Assembly: GCA_020073365.1 (NCBI GenBank)
Contig: JAIQFL010000076.1
Coordinates: 1-37,915, forward strand
Source of the DNA: Terriglobia bacterium
GTDB taxonomy: Bacteria > Acidobacteriota > Terriglobia > Bryobacterales > Bryobacteraceae
Reading direction: 5' to 3'
DNA: 37,915 bases
Shown: positions 1-8,511 of the stretch, piece after piece
Layout of the letters: each line of letters starts with the position of its first letter
Numbering within the stretch: position 1 is the first letter of the stretch
Notes under the pieces: generated by a model
What the model saw: the letters and a program-made list of their open reading frames with translations, nothing else
What the model was told of the DNA's origin: nothing
Database searches by the model: none
Made by a program: the position numbers and the translations under genes

Positions 1-669
<669 letters not shown>

Positions 670-759
670 GCAAGGTCTCGCTACGGGGGGAATTCCGCAA
701 CTTCTATTTTAACTCTGTTAGAGATGACGGACGGTGAATCCAGCGTTTAGCGGAGGCCA

Positions 760-981
760 CTAAGCCGCTACCGTGACCCGCTCCGCCACTGCCGCGGATG
801 GCGGCACCGGCTCACCGTGGGCTCGTAGGGACGCGATGTGCAGCGGAATGGAATCGGCGATGCGCTCCTTCGCCTCGTCAGCCGTCCTTCCAGTTGCCAC
901 ACAGCCGGGAAGGTCCGGAACGTAAGCGCCAAACCCGGACCCATCTGCGGCCGGCTCGATGATCACGAGATAATCAGTCAC
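760..981 (-). CDS. HicB-family antitoxin-like protein (orphan)
   Basis: This 73-residue protein matches the compact HicB fold: an N-terminal strand (DYLVIIEPAADG), the FGAYVPDLPGCVATG core that is diagnostic for HicB, and the TADEAKERIADSI helix. HicB proteins neutralise the HicA mRNA interferase and often repress their own operon. Translation starts at GTG 981, with AAGGAGG about 10 bases upstream. No HicA-like reading frame lies on either side: the upstream neighbour is a membrane protein and the downstream neighbour is secA. No C-terminal DNA-binding domain is present, so this is the short form. It may be a solitary remnant of a toxin-antitoxin pair or a free-standing HicB-fold protein. 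Family call is firm; role is inferred. Confidence 0.85.
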   Translation of the reverse strand: MTDYLVIIEPAADGSGFGAYVPDLPGCVATGRTADEAKERIADSIPLHIASLRAHGEPVPPSAAVAERVTVAA

Positions 982-1024
982 TTCTCCAAAGCCTCCTTGG
1001 TTAGCCCGGCTACGCTCAACTGCG

Positions 1025-1597
1025 TTAGGGGATTCTCCACACCTTCGCAGACCAGATCAGAGTACTGCCACAAGCCACCAGGACCGCGACCGGCAGGGAA
1101 TAGACGAGGCCTCGCGCAGTGGCCGGGAATCGCCGATTCGCGAAGAGCGCAAAGAACGCACCCGAAACCAGACCGCAGAGGCATCCGAGAAGCGGAGATG
1201 ACCAGGAAACAGCGAAATCCCGAAGGCCAGGCTGCCGGAAGCCCTGCATGGAGGCTACGAGTTGCGATGCGCAGATACCCGCCAGGGCGAAGAGGATCAG
1301 CACGCGAATCACCGACGTCTTCCCGGAGGCTTTGAGGTACAGGTAGATGGGGAGGGCCATCAGTAGTGCCATGAAATATCCCAGAAGCGTCCCGTCGAAA
1401 ATCACCGCCATCGCAGCCAGCCAGGGCCCCAGGTGCGCCCACATGAACGGATGGTTGGGATCGCCCATCAGTTTTCCGAGGAATAAGGGTGAAGACGGCA
1501 GGCTGAAAAGAGGAATCAGCGGGATGGTGGACACCAGAGGCGCCAGCCAGAATGCGAGGGTCGCGTTGTCCCAGGGGCGCTTTCCCATGGCCGTCAT
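1025..1597 (-). CDS. Hypothetical integral membrane protein
   Basis: A 190-residue, strongly hydrophobic protein that I do not recognise. It shows about five candidate membrane segments: residues near 13-35 (LAFWLAPLVSTIPLIPLFSL), 55-80 (LGPWLAAMAVIFDGTLLGYF), 80-90, 98-115 (VIRVLILFALAGICASQLVA), 130-150 and 165-185. No catalytic motif is visible. Start is the ATG at 1597; a second in-frame ATG at 1588 is possible. No clear ribosome-binding site was found. It lies upstream of the HicB-like gene on the same strand, 43 bp apart. The opposite strand is also open here, but that frame lacks protein-like composition; membrane-protein hydropathy favours this strand. Confidence 0.72.
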   Translation of the reverse strand: MTAMGKRPWDNATLAFWLAPLVSTIPLIPLFSLPSSPLFLGKLMGDPNHPFMWAHLGPWLAAMAVIFDGTLLGYFMALLMALPIYLYLKASGKTSVIRVLILFALAGICASQLVASMQGFRQPGLRDFAVSWSSPLLGCLCGLVSGAFFALFANRRFPATARGLVYSLPVAVLVACGSTLIWSAKVWRIP

Positions 1598-1811
1598 GGT
1601 ATCACGCGCGGGACGCGATTACGGCACTCCGCCTCAAGGACGAAACCCCACACTGTGCCACAAGCTCGCGGAATCGTACAGGCGCCCGTTCGCCACCAGG
1701 CGCGACACCTTCGCGCCAATAGTACGCCGCGGTACACCGCTCGCACTCCAAGCACACCTTGCCGACGAGCCGCTCCAGGTGCCATGCTCGTGGTTCCAGG
1801 TTCCGCAACGG

Positions 1812-4100
1812 ATGAACCTCATCTTCTGCTTCTTTCTTCTGTCCGGCTTCTGCAGCCTGGTCTACCAGGTGGTCTGGCTTCGGGTGGCGATGGCCGATTT
1901 CGGCGTCACGACGCCGCTCATCTCCATGGTTCTCTCGGTCTTCATGGCGGGGCTGGCATTGGGGAGTTGGGGCGGCGGCAGGCTGGTGCGGCGCTTCGAG
2001 AGCCGTCCGGCGGGATTCTTCATCGGCCTCTATGCGGCGAGCGAATTCGTGATCGGCGTCTCAGGGCTTGCCGTGGGTCCGCTTCTGGGATGGGGGCGCG
2101 TGCTGCTGGCAGCCCGGGTTGCGCACGCGGCATGGGATTCGTCCGGTTATTATTTCGCCTCGGGGGGCTGGATTGCGCTGGTTCTGCTGCCGTTCTGCAC
2201 GTGCATGGGGGCCACATTCCCGTTGGCGATGGCGGGGATCAGAGCAGCCTTTCATAACGAAGCCCCCCGGTCATTCAGCTACCTCTACCTGGCCAACGTG
2301 CTGGGCGCCATGGCAGGCGCCTTCGGCTCCGCATTTGTGTTTATCGAGTTGCTGGGGTTCTCGGGGACTCTCCGGCTTGCCGCCGCGCTGAACACAGCGA
2401 TCGCCGCATCGGCCTGGGCGTTCGCCCGGAGCGGAATCGCCTCCAGGCGTAGCCTGTTGCGCGCGGAGCTTCCAGGGACCAGCCGCGGCATCGCGATCCC
2501 TGCTTCGGCGGACGGCATGGAGTTGCCGCTGCTGTTTGCTTCGGGGCTCTCGAGCCTCGCCATGGAGGTGGTCTGGACACGGCAGTTCGTCCCCTTTCTG
2601 GGCCCGGTGGTTTACTCCTTCGCCACCATACTGGCTGTATACCTGGCAGCCACGGCGGCCGGATCACGGGTCTATCGCGCATGGGCCCGGCGCGCGGGCA
2701 CCGGGGGCGCGGGGGCCGGGCCCAACAACGCCGCCGCCAGCGCAGTTCGCAGGAGTGCAGCCGTTCTGGCGGGTGGTTGCGCCCTTCTTCCGCTGCTCGC
2801 GGCCGATCCGCGTATCCCGAGCCGGCACCGGCTGCTGATTGGCGCGCTGCGGGTCGCCTGGGGGATTGGTCCACTTTGCGGGGTGCTCGGGTTCCTCACC
2901 CCGATGCTGGTGGACCGCTGGTCGGCAGGCGATCCCGGCCGGGCCGGAAGGGCGTACGCGGTGAACGCGCTCGGCTGCATCGCGGGTCCACTGCTCTCCG
3001 GCTTCTTCCTCTTGCCGATCGTGGGGGAGCGGTGGACGTTGGCGCTGCTCGCCATCCTGTTCTTCGTTCTGGGCGTCAGTCCCGCCCTGTGGGGCGGACC
3101 GGCCTTCGGCCGGAGGCCGACGGGGGCGTCGGCCGCGGACCAGGGTGTCCGCCCCACGTACACCCGCGGCGCTCTGCTGATCGCGGCTACCGTGGTCTCG
3201 CTGCTCCTGGTGGGATTGACCCGCGACTTCGAGACCCTGTACCCGGGTGCCCAGGTACGCCGCGATCACACTGCGACCGTCGTCGCGACGGGCCAGGGCA
3301 TGGATCGAATGCTTCGCGTCAATGGCGTGGGCATCACCAACCTCACCCCCATCACGAAGATGATGGCGCACCTCTCGTTGGCCTCGCTCGAAGCCCCTCC
3401 GCAGCGCATCCTGGTTCTGTGCTTCGGCATGGGCACCTCCTTCCGGTCGGCCCTTTCGTGGGGCGTGCCGGTGACGGCGGTGGAGTTGGTGCCGAGCGTT
3501 CCCTCGTTGTTCGGATACTTCCACAGCGATGCCGGCGATCTGCTTCGGTCGCCGCTGGCGTCCATCGTCATCGATGACGCGCGGCGTTTCCTGGAGCGAA
3601 CCCCGGAGATGTACGACGCGATCGTCATCGATCCCCCGCCTCCCATCGAGGCTGCCGGATCGAGCCTGCTGTACTCGCGGGAGTTTTACGAACTGGCGGC
3701 TCACCGGTTGCGCCGCGGCGGCATCCTGCAACAGTGGCTGCCGGGAGGGGAGCCGATCGTCGTGTCAGCCATCGCGCAGGCGCTGGGCCGCAGCTTCCCG
3801 TACGTCCGCGTGTTCCATTCGATCGAAGGCTGGGGGCTGCACTTCCTCGCGAGCCCGACACTGATGGTCCGGCATACCGCAGCGGAATTCGCCGCTCGGA
3901 TCCCCCCGGCGGCGGCCGGAGATCTCCTGGAATGGAGTCCGGCTGCTACCGTGGAAGGCCAGTTCCAGCCGGTGGTGGCGGGAGAGATCGCGCTCCAAAC
4001 CCTGATCGACAGCGATCCGCATGCTCCCATGCTTACCGACGACCGCCCCATCAACGAGTACTATTTCCTCCGCCGCCAGTTCCGTAAAACCGCCCGGTGA
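1812..4100 (+). CDS. Membrane protein with C-terminal spermidine-synthase-like domain
   Basis: A 762-residue fusion. The N-terminal two thirds holds many membrane helices (beginning MNLIFCFFLLSGFCSLVYQV) of the MFS-like type found in fused spermidine synthases. The last 260 residues form a Rossmann methyltransferase-type fold, with LCFGMGTSFRSAL (nucleotide-binding glycine loop), the acidic strand VTAVELVPSV, IDDARRFLE, and DAIVIDPPPPIEAAG before SSLLYSREFY. Family members are annotated as spermidine synthase, but substrate is mostly unproven. The frame is open much further upstream (to 1347), overlapping the opposite-strand membrane gene. The ATG at 1812 is chosen because the conserved hydrophobic N-terminus begins exactly there. 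Residues about 426-449, between two membrane helices, are encoded by a 69-bp palindromic repeat inserted in frame. Confidence 0.85.
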   Translation: MNLIFCFFLLSGFCSLVYQVVWLRVAMADFGVTTPLISMVLSVFMAGLALGSWGGGRLVRRFESRPAGFFIGLYAASEFVIGVSGLAVGPLLGWGRVLLAARVAHAAWDSSGYYFASGGWIALVLLPFCTCMGATFPLAMAGIRAAFHNEAPRSFSYLYLANVLGAMAGAFGSAFVFIELLGFSGTLRLAAALNTAIAASAWAFARSGIASRRSLLRAELPGTSRGIAIPASADGMELPLLFASGLSSLAMEVVWTRQFVPFLGPVVYSFATILAVYLAATAAGSRVYRAWARRAGTGGAGAGPNNAAASAVRRSAAVLAGGCALLPLLAADPRIPSRHRLLIGALRVAWGIGPLCGVLGFLTPMLVDRWSAGDPGRAGRAYAVNALGCIAGPLLSGFFLLPIVGERWTLALLAILFFVLGVSPALWGGPAFGRRPTGASAADQGVRPTYTRGALLIAATVVSLLLVGLTRDFETLYPGAQVRRDHTATVVATGQGMDRMLRVNGVGITNLTPITKMMAHLSLASLEAPPQRILVLCFGMGTSFRSALSWGVPVTAVELVPSVPSLFGYFHSDAGDLLRSPLASIVIDDARRFLERTPEMYDAIVIDPPPPIEAAGSSLLYSREFYELAAHRLRRGGILQQWLPGGEPIVVSAIAQALGRSFPYVRVFHSIEGWGLHFLASPTLMVRHTAAEFAARIPPAAAGDLLEWSPAATVEGQFQPVVAGEIALQTLIDSDPHAPMLTDDRPINEYYFLRRQFRKTAR
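3089..3157. repeat. 69-bp composite palindromic element, copy 1 (inside a coding region)
   Basis: Ends are a perfect 11-bp inverted repeat, GTGGGGCGGAC (3089-3099) and GTCCGCCCCAC (3147-3157). Inside are two perfect hairpins: CCGGCC-TTC-GGCCGG (3099-3113) and GGCCGACG-GGGG-CGTCGGCC (3115-3134). The length is 69 bp, a multiple of three, so the host reading frame continues through it. It adds a Gly/Arg/Pro-rich loop between two predicted membrane helices of the spermidine-synthase-like protein. The same length and architecture recur at 9052-9120 and 25510-25578. Confidence 0.85.
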
Positions 4101-4337
4101 CTCCCCAGGATATGGTGACAGGTTTGGCTCTCCCGAGGCGCCGTCTTTGCCCGGGGCGCGCCCTGTGGGGCGGTACCTCTGGTACTCGAACTACTAGTGA
4201 CTTTAGATAACAGAGTTGCTACTATCCTTTTCAGTAGGGCAGTTATGGCAGTTCTCGAAATCCAACACACCGCGGGTGCTGGCAAAAGGGGGAACTGACT
4301 GCGTTTTCAAGTAGGTGCCAGTCCGAGCCTGATCGTC

Positions 4338-4358
4338 CGGAATATCCGGGATATTCCG
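4338..4358. promoter_or_regulatory. Perfect 21-bp palindrome upstream of response regulator
   Basis: The arms CGGAATATCC (4338-4347) and GGATATTCCG (4349-4358) are exact reverse complements around a single G at 4348. The site ends 28 bp before the ATG at 4387 and lies in a 286-bp non-coding stretch. Its odd-length symmetry suits a dimeric DNA-binding regulator, so it is probably an operator for the response regulator gene. An RNA hairpin with a one-base loop is sterically unlikely. No convincing -35/-10 pair could be assigned nearby. The rest of 4101-4337 shows nothing recognisable. Confidence 0.6.
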
Positions 4359-4386
4359 TATGACGGTTTGAAAGGGGTTGTTCCGA

Positions 4387-4812
4387 ATGGAATGTAAGAC
4401 GATTCTAGTTGTGGACGACGATCCAATTAACCTGAAGCTAACTGCTATTCTTCTCCGCAGGGAAGGCTACAAAATCGTCACAGTGCCCGATGCAGAAGAG
4501 GCGCTTGTCATCCTGAATACGCTCCACCCCGACCTTATGCTCATCGACATCCGGCTACCTGGCATGGATGGACTGGAACTGACCCGGCGCATCAAGCAGA
4601 ATCCGCGCACCAGTGACGTCGTGGTAGTGGCATTGACCGCGTGCGCCATGAGGGGCGACGACCAGAGAGCCTTCGAATCCGGCTGCGACGGTTACATCAC
4701 TAAGCCCATAGACACGACGTCCCTGGGGTCGCGCGTCGGCGGGTACCTGGAGCACCGGGTTCCAGCCGGATTGGCCTACACGGCTACGGCTCCTGATTGC
4801 GTGGGAGCTTAA
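4387..4812 (+). CDS. Single-domain response regulator (CheY-like receiver)
   Basis: A 141-residue stand-alone receiver domain that would relay phosphate from a histidine kinase. From the ATG at 4387 the family residues are in place: acidic pocket in VVDDDP (residues 8-13), phospho-acceptor Asp54 in LMLIDIRLPGMDG, Thr84 in VVALTA, and Lys106 in GYITKP. There is no output domain; about 20 residues follow the receiver. The frame also allows a TTG at 4378, but the Shine-Dalgarno sequence AAAGGGG (4371-4377) would abut it, whereas it is correctly spaced for the ATG at 4387. No kinase gene is adjacent, so its partner is elsewhere. A perfect palindrome 28 bp upstream suggests specific transcriptional control. 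Confidence 0.93.
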   Translation: MECKTILVVDDDPINLKLTAILLRREGYKIVTVPDAEEALVILNTLHPDLMLIDIRLPGMDGLELTRRIKQNPRTSDVVVVALTACAMRGDDQRAFESGCDGYITKPIDTTSLGSRVGGYLEHRVPAGLAYTATAPDCVGA

Positions 4813-4896
4813 GGCACGGCAGACGGACTCCCCCAATGAAGATCCTGCCGGCGCGAATTTCGGCCGGCGCCTCGTAGCCCTGCGCGCCACCGGCAG

Positions 4897-5050
4897 TCAC
4901 GAAATCGCCGCCAAAGCCACAGGCCGGTCGACGCCATACCGCAGCAACGCATGGATGTCGAGATAGTCTCACTTCGGCGCGTTTTTGCACGACCGCCATC
5001 TTGGTGCCTGCGATATCCGGCAGGGAAGCCCCATTGAGCAATCGACCAGC
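4897..5050 (-). pseudogene. Decayed AbiEii/AbiGii-type nucleotidyltransferase fragment
   Basis: On the minus strand one frame reads LPDIAGTKMAVVQKRAEVR and stops resembling protein. Shifting one base near 4970 continues as YLDIHALLRYGVD and then LAAIS before a TGA at 4897-4899. Joined, this matches the C-terminal part of AbiEii-like nucleotidyl transferases, toxins of abortive-infection/toxin-antitoxin pairs, which carry a D(L/I)AGTKxxVLxxRAExKDYLDI segment. Only about 50 residues are recognisable, with one frameshift and no nucleotidyltransferase GS motif left, so it is a dead remnant. The upstream flank to about 5155 is open but not recognisable. I base the family on the remembered motif, not on a search. 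Confidence 0.5.
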
Positions 5051-5159
5051 GCTAAAGGGGCGTTCGGCGAGATGCGCGTGAACGCCATGGGGGCGTATTC
5101 GAAACAGATCCAGTGGCGAGGCCGCGCCTGCACGAGCGGCTGGCACGGCCGCCATTCTG

Positions 5160-5561
5160 TTAAGGCACTACGGTGAAATGGTAGGATCCTGCCGGATTCC
5201 CGTCCGCGAGCACTGTTAGCACGGCGGGCCCGAGAATGGGGTTCCCGCCCCAGAACGGCACGCCGAAGGGCGTTGTGGTGCTGCCGGAGTAACCGGCGGG
5301 GAACGCGAAGTGCTGCCTCTGGGTGGTTAGGGGCGATCCAGGCTTGAACGTCACCACGAAGTCCAGGACGTGGATTTTCTTGCTGTTGCTGAAGTTCAGC
5401 CAGTACAGATTGTTAGCGGTGAAGGTGCTCTGCTTGACCTGCGTAACGGCCGGACCGAACGCCTTCTCCGAGACCCACACGGGAGACGCGACCGCCGCGG
5501 CGACGGCCTCGAACTCCTTGAGTGCGGGATGCGCGATTGCATTGAACAGTTCGTTTGCCAT
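5160..5561 (-). CDS. Hypothetical protein, 133 residues
   Basis: I do not recognise this protein. It starts MANELFNAIAHPALKEFEAV and is rich in Phe, Thr, Pro and Gly towards the C-terminus, with alternating hydrophobic residues (NNLYWLNFSNSKKIHVLDFVVTF) that suggest beta structure. It ends HFTVVP. The frame is open up to 5750, but the ATG at 5561 is preferred because GGAG lies about 9 bases upstream and the sequence before it lacks protein-like character. No signal peptide or membrane segment is seen. The next gene on the same strand, a cupin, lies 242 bp upstream, so it is likely transcribed separately. Confidence 0.7.
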   Translation of the reverse strand: MANELFNAIAHPALKEFEAVAAAVASPVWVSEKAFGPAVTQVKQSTFTANNLYWLNFSNSKKIHVLDFVVTFKPGSPLTTQRQHFAFPAGYSGSTTTPFGVPFWGGNPILGPAVLTVLADGNPAGSYHFTVVP

Positions 5562-5803
5562 TTGTGAATCTCCATTTATCGGGCTACTTGTTTCATGAAT
5601 CGAAATGCCGGTGCCCGTTTGAAACGTGGCGGACACCGCCGATATCCGGACATTCGATAGTGCAGTTCGCGGGAAATGCGTTTCGTTGGATTTCGCGCCT
5701 GGCAGCCAGTGCGTGCCCGCGATGCCGCGGTTCGCGAACTGGCATGCCAATCAAGCAGAGGCGGAATCGCACCGGTCAGTTCGGAAACGCAGGCCGTTTT
5801 GGC

Positions 5804-6235
5804 TCAGACCTGGTTGCCCCGCAACTCCATCACGTAGTATCGGAGTGGCGTCGTTCCGGCGTTGCGGACGCTGTGCATCTGGTTCGAACCGAAGTAGATC
5901 ACCGAACCTGCTTCGGCCGTCTCGGTTCTACCTTCGAGGTAGGTTTCCCCAGTGCCTCCGACCACCAGCACGATTTCTTCGTGTTCGTGCTTGTGCGGAG
6001 CATGGGTTTCGGTTCCCGGGCCGAGGACGGTCTCGTGCATCTCGACATTGAACCCGGAACGGTTCACTCCGTAGAAGAACCTCCGGCCCTTCTTGGTTTC
6101 GTCGCCCTCGTAGCGAATCTGGTCGTTATGGTAGATTTTCGACGGCAGCGCCGGGGCTGCCTTTTGCTGGGCGGCGGCCCGTACGGCAGCCAATGCCGGA
6201 AGCAGGACACCCAAGTCTCGGCGTGATAGTTTCAT
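5804..6235 (-). CDS. Exported cupin-domain protein
   Basis: A 143-residue protein with an N-terminal twin-arginine-like leader (MKLSRRDLGVLLPALAAVRAAAQ), so it probably acts in the periplasm. The mature part is one cupin barrel: motif 1 is GTETHAPHKHEHEEIVLVVGG (positions about 78-98, split here only for naming; key residues His, His, His and Glu) and motif 2 is AGSVIYFGSNQMHSVRN with the metal-binding His. The ATG at 6235 is chosen over one at 6253 because GAGGAG lies 6 to 8 bases upstream and the leader begins there. Cupins of this size bind a metal ion and have many roles; no substrate can be inferred. It stands alone on the minus strand. Confidence 0.87.
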   Translation of the reverse strand: MKLSRRDLGVLLPALAAVRAAAQQKAAPALPSKIYHNDQIRYEGDETKKGRRFFYGVNRSGFNVEMHETVLGPGTETHAPHKHEHEEIVLVVGGTGETYLEGRTETAEAGSVIYFGSNQMHSVRNAGTTPLRYYVMELRGNQV

Positions 6236-6353
6236 CGGAGCCTCCTCGCACATGTTTCTGAAACGTGAGTATCACATGGATCGGGGCCAAACGCTCGCCG
6301 GGGACGCATTCATCTCTGGATAACCGCCAAGCGCCGGCACGAGTGCCGACGCC

Positions 6354-6375
6354 GGGCAGGCGGCACCGCCTGCCC
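6354..6375. terminator. Perfect 10-bp hairpin after glycosyltransferase gene
   Basis: GGGCAGGCGG (6354-6363) and CCGCCTGCCC (6366-6375) pair perfectly and are followed by CAC. It lies just beyond the stop codon (6386) of the minus-strand glycosyltransferase, where it could end transcription, although no U-run follows. A second small hairpin, GGCAC-GA-GTGCC, lies at 6336-6347. Sequence flavour resembles the internal stem of the 25510-25578 repeat, so it may be a truncated member of the same repeat family. Confidence 0.5.
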
Positions 6376-6385
6376 CACCACGTCT

Positions 6386-7522
6386 TCAAGCCGGGCGATC
6401 CCGGAGGATGGCCTCCAGAATATCCGGGATCTCGAACACCGCCCGGTTATGCAGCCGCTCGGTAGCGGTGCGGAAGCGCGCGTACGTAGAGGGCTCGAGC
6501 AACTCATCGACGGCTCGCGCGATCCCACGGAAATTGGGGAGTACGATGCCCACACCCTGTTCGCGGACCCACTCGGTGTTGTAGCGCTCCTGCGGCAGCG
6601 TCCAGGAATTGCGTTCCACGATCACCGGCAGGCGCATGGCCACAGCCTCGCTGATGCTGCCGGGCCCGGGCTTGCCGATGAAGTAATCCGCCAGTTGCAT
6701 GTAGCGCGGAACCTCCTTGGTGAAGCCCTCGACGAACATCGCGGCTCCGTGCGGTAGCGCGCGCAGCTTCTCCGCCAGCCTGGCGTTGTGCCCGCAAATG
6801 AGCAGAAGTTGCCGGTCCGCGAGGTGCCTCGCAATCTCCAGCATCACCGACGCACCCTCACCGCCGAAAAGGACCAGCCCCACCGGCTGATCCGGGTCGA
6901 ATCCGAGATCCGCGCGCGCAGCCGCACGTTTCGCGGGCGGGAGCGGCTCGATCTCATAGAACCGCGGATTGAGGATCATGCCCGAAACCTGGTGCACCTT
7001 GGCCTGCGAATGCCCCAGGGCGAGCGCCTGCGCGACGGCCTGGTCCGATCCGCAGATGAGGTGCTGATCCTGCCGCTCGATCCAGAAGTGGGGCGGATAG
7101 TCCGCAATATCCGTCAGAATGGTGATGAAAGGCACGGCTGGCAGGGTGTTCCGCAGGCTCTGGCAAAGAGCGCGGTCGAAATTGGGGACCAGCGAAACCA
7201 CCATGTCGGGACGGCTCCGGAGCCAGAACTTCTCGAGCACGCGCACCTGCTGCGAATGGAACATCCGGATCAACAGGTGCATGGCGGCCATCAGTTGGCC
7301 GGACCCCAGCGTCCAGCCGTGCTTGAGGACGACGTTGTAAACGTCCTGGAGCCGAAGCCCGGTGATCTTGCGGAAGATGTCGATAGAATCGAGTAACTCC
7401 TGCAGATTCACCATGCGAATCTCGAACGGGCGGCCCTGCTGCTCCATCACCTGGCGCAGGGCATTGGCCGCCGCGCGGTGGCCTCCGCCGGCATCGAAGA
7501 AGATGAAGTCAAGTTTCTCCAC
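6386..7522 (-). CDS. MGDG-synthase/MurG-like glycosyltransferase (GT28 type)
   Basis: A 378-residue GT-B enzyme of the group containing monogalactosyldiacylglycerol synthases and MurG. The N-terminus FIFFDAGGGHRAAANAL carries the glycine-rich GGGH loop of that group. The N-lobe continues to about residue 190. The C-lobe includes VGLVLFGGEGA, LLICGHNARLAEKLR, and the donor-sugar region FIGKPGPGSISEAVAMRLPVI (G-P-G-S-x-x-E; first 20 residues named only by key positions). It probably moves a sugar from a nucleotide donor to a membrane lipid at the inner leaflet. The frame is open to a TTG at 7591, but GTG 7522 places the start just before the conserved first strand. It is divergent from the PHP-PAP2 pair, with 110 bp between. 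Confidence 0.85.
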   Translation of the reverse strand: MEKLDFIFFDAGGGHRAAANALRQVMEQQGRPFEIRMVNLQELLDSIDIFRKITGLRLQDVYNVVLKHGWTLGSGQLMAAMHLLIRMFHSQQVRVLEKFWLRSRPDMVVSLVPNFDRALCQSLRNTLPAVPFITILTDIADYPPHFWIERQDQHLICGSDQAVAQALALGHSQAKVHQVSGMILNPRFYEIEPLPPAKRAAARADLGFDPDQPVGLVLFGGEGASVMLEIARHLADRQLLLICGHNARLAEKLRALPHGAAMFVEGFTKEVPRYMQLADYFIGKPGPGSISEAVAMRLPVIVERNSWTLPQERYNTEWVREQGVGIVLPNFRGIARAVDELLEPSTYARFRTATERLHNRAVFEIPDILEAILRDRPA

Positions 7523-7632
7523 CAGTCCGATTGTGCCACGCCATGGTGCATGTGCGGAAAAAACAGACTGATTCACAGATGTTTTTTGCAAGCGTCACCG
7601 TATTGTATTGGTCGCGGCACTACAACAAGGGC

Positions 7633-8511
7633 ATGCAGTGCGACTTGCATGTCCACACCAGGCACTCGGGTATGTGCACTATTCCGCTGCTCCGGGCCGT
7701 TTGCCGCGAATGTTACAACGAACCGCCGGCGGTTTACGAAAAACTGAAACGGCTCGGCATGGACCTGGTCACCATAACCGACCACGACTCCATCGATGGC
7801 CTCGAAGAGCTGCGCTCGCGGCCCGATTTCTTCCTGAGCGAGGAAGTGACCTGCCAATTGCCCAGCGGCACTCAGTTGCACGTGGGCGTGTACGACATCA
7901 CCGACCGCGACCACATCGAACTGCAGCGCCGCCGCTCGGATTTCGAAGCGCTGTTGGCATGGCTCGGCGAACGCGACCTGTTTTTCAGCGCCAACCACGT
8001 TTTTTCGAGCCTCACCGGCAGGCGCGCCATCGAGGATTTCGAGCTGTTCGCCTCGGCCTTTCCCGCCCTCGAAACGCGCAACGGACACATGCTCCCGCGC
8101 GCCAACGAAAACGCCGCCGCCCTGGCGGATTACGCGGGCCGCGCCGAGGTGGGCGGCAGCGATGCGCACGCCATGGCCTCCGTAGGTTGCGCTTACACGG
8201 TGGTGCCTCGCGCCCGCAGCAGGCACGAGTACCTGGAGGGACTGCGACTGGGCCTCGGCAAGGTGCGCGGAGAGGCCGGCGGATTTCGCAAATTGACGCG
8301 CGACGTCCTCTGGATTGGCTGGCATATGGTGCGCGCCAATCCGTGGACCCTGCCGCTTGCCACGCTGGCGCCCGCTGTTCCGCTGGTGATCCTCTGGAAC
8401 TATGCGCAGGAGAGCGTTTTCGCGCGCTGGTGGATGGCGCAATACCTGCAAGCCAGAGCCGCGAGGGGCGGGGACCGCTCCGCCGAACGCGCGGCGGAGG
8501 TGGCGGCGTGA
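7633..8511 (+). CDS. PHP-domain metal-dependent phosphoesterase
   Basis: A 292-residue protein starting at ATG 7633 with the PHP metal motif MQCDLHVHTRHSGMC. Further ligands are visible in ITDHDSIDG, a lone Glu in LSEEVTCQL, FSANHVFSS and GGSDAHAM. PHP enzymes hydrolyse phosphoesters with a tri-metal site; substrate here is unknown. The last 80 residues hold a hydrophobic stretch, NPWTLPLATLAPAVPLVILW, so the C-terminus may be membrane-anchored, placing the catalytic domain beside lipid substrates. The frame extends to 7531 but the conserved start is at 7633. Its TGA overlaps the GTG of the following PAP2 gene in GTGA, a sign of translational coupling. Confidence 0.88.
   Translation: MQCDLHVHTRHSGMCTIPLLRAVCRECYNEPPAVYEKLKRLGMDLVTITDHDSIDGLEELRSRPDFFLSEEVTCQLPSGTQLHVGVYDITDRDHIELQRRRSDFEALLAWLGERDLFFSANHVFSSLTGRRAIEDFELFASAFPALETRNGHMLPRANENAAALADYAGRAEVGGSDAHAMASVGCAYTVVPRARSRHEYLEGLRLGLGKVRGEAGGFRKLTRDVLWIGWHMVRANPWTLPLATLAPAVPLVILWNYAQESVFARWWMAQYLQARAARGGDRSAERAAEVAA

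Noticed and set aside
1347..1811. N-terminal extension of the spermidine-synthase-like protein
   Set aside because: The extension overlaps the opposite-strand membrane gene, lacks protein-like character, and the conserved hydrophobic start lies at 1812.
2664..3731. Minus-strand 355-codon frame opposite the spermidine-synthase-like gene
   Set aside because: Its product is dominated by Arg, Gln and Pro, as expected for an antisense shadow in GC-rich DNA.
4101..4337. Possible sigma54 promoter upstream of the response regulator
   Set aside because: The TGGCAG near 4246 is not followed by a correctly spaced TTGC-type element.
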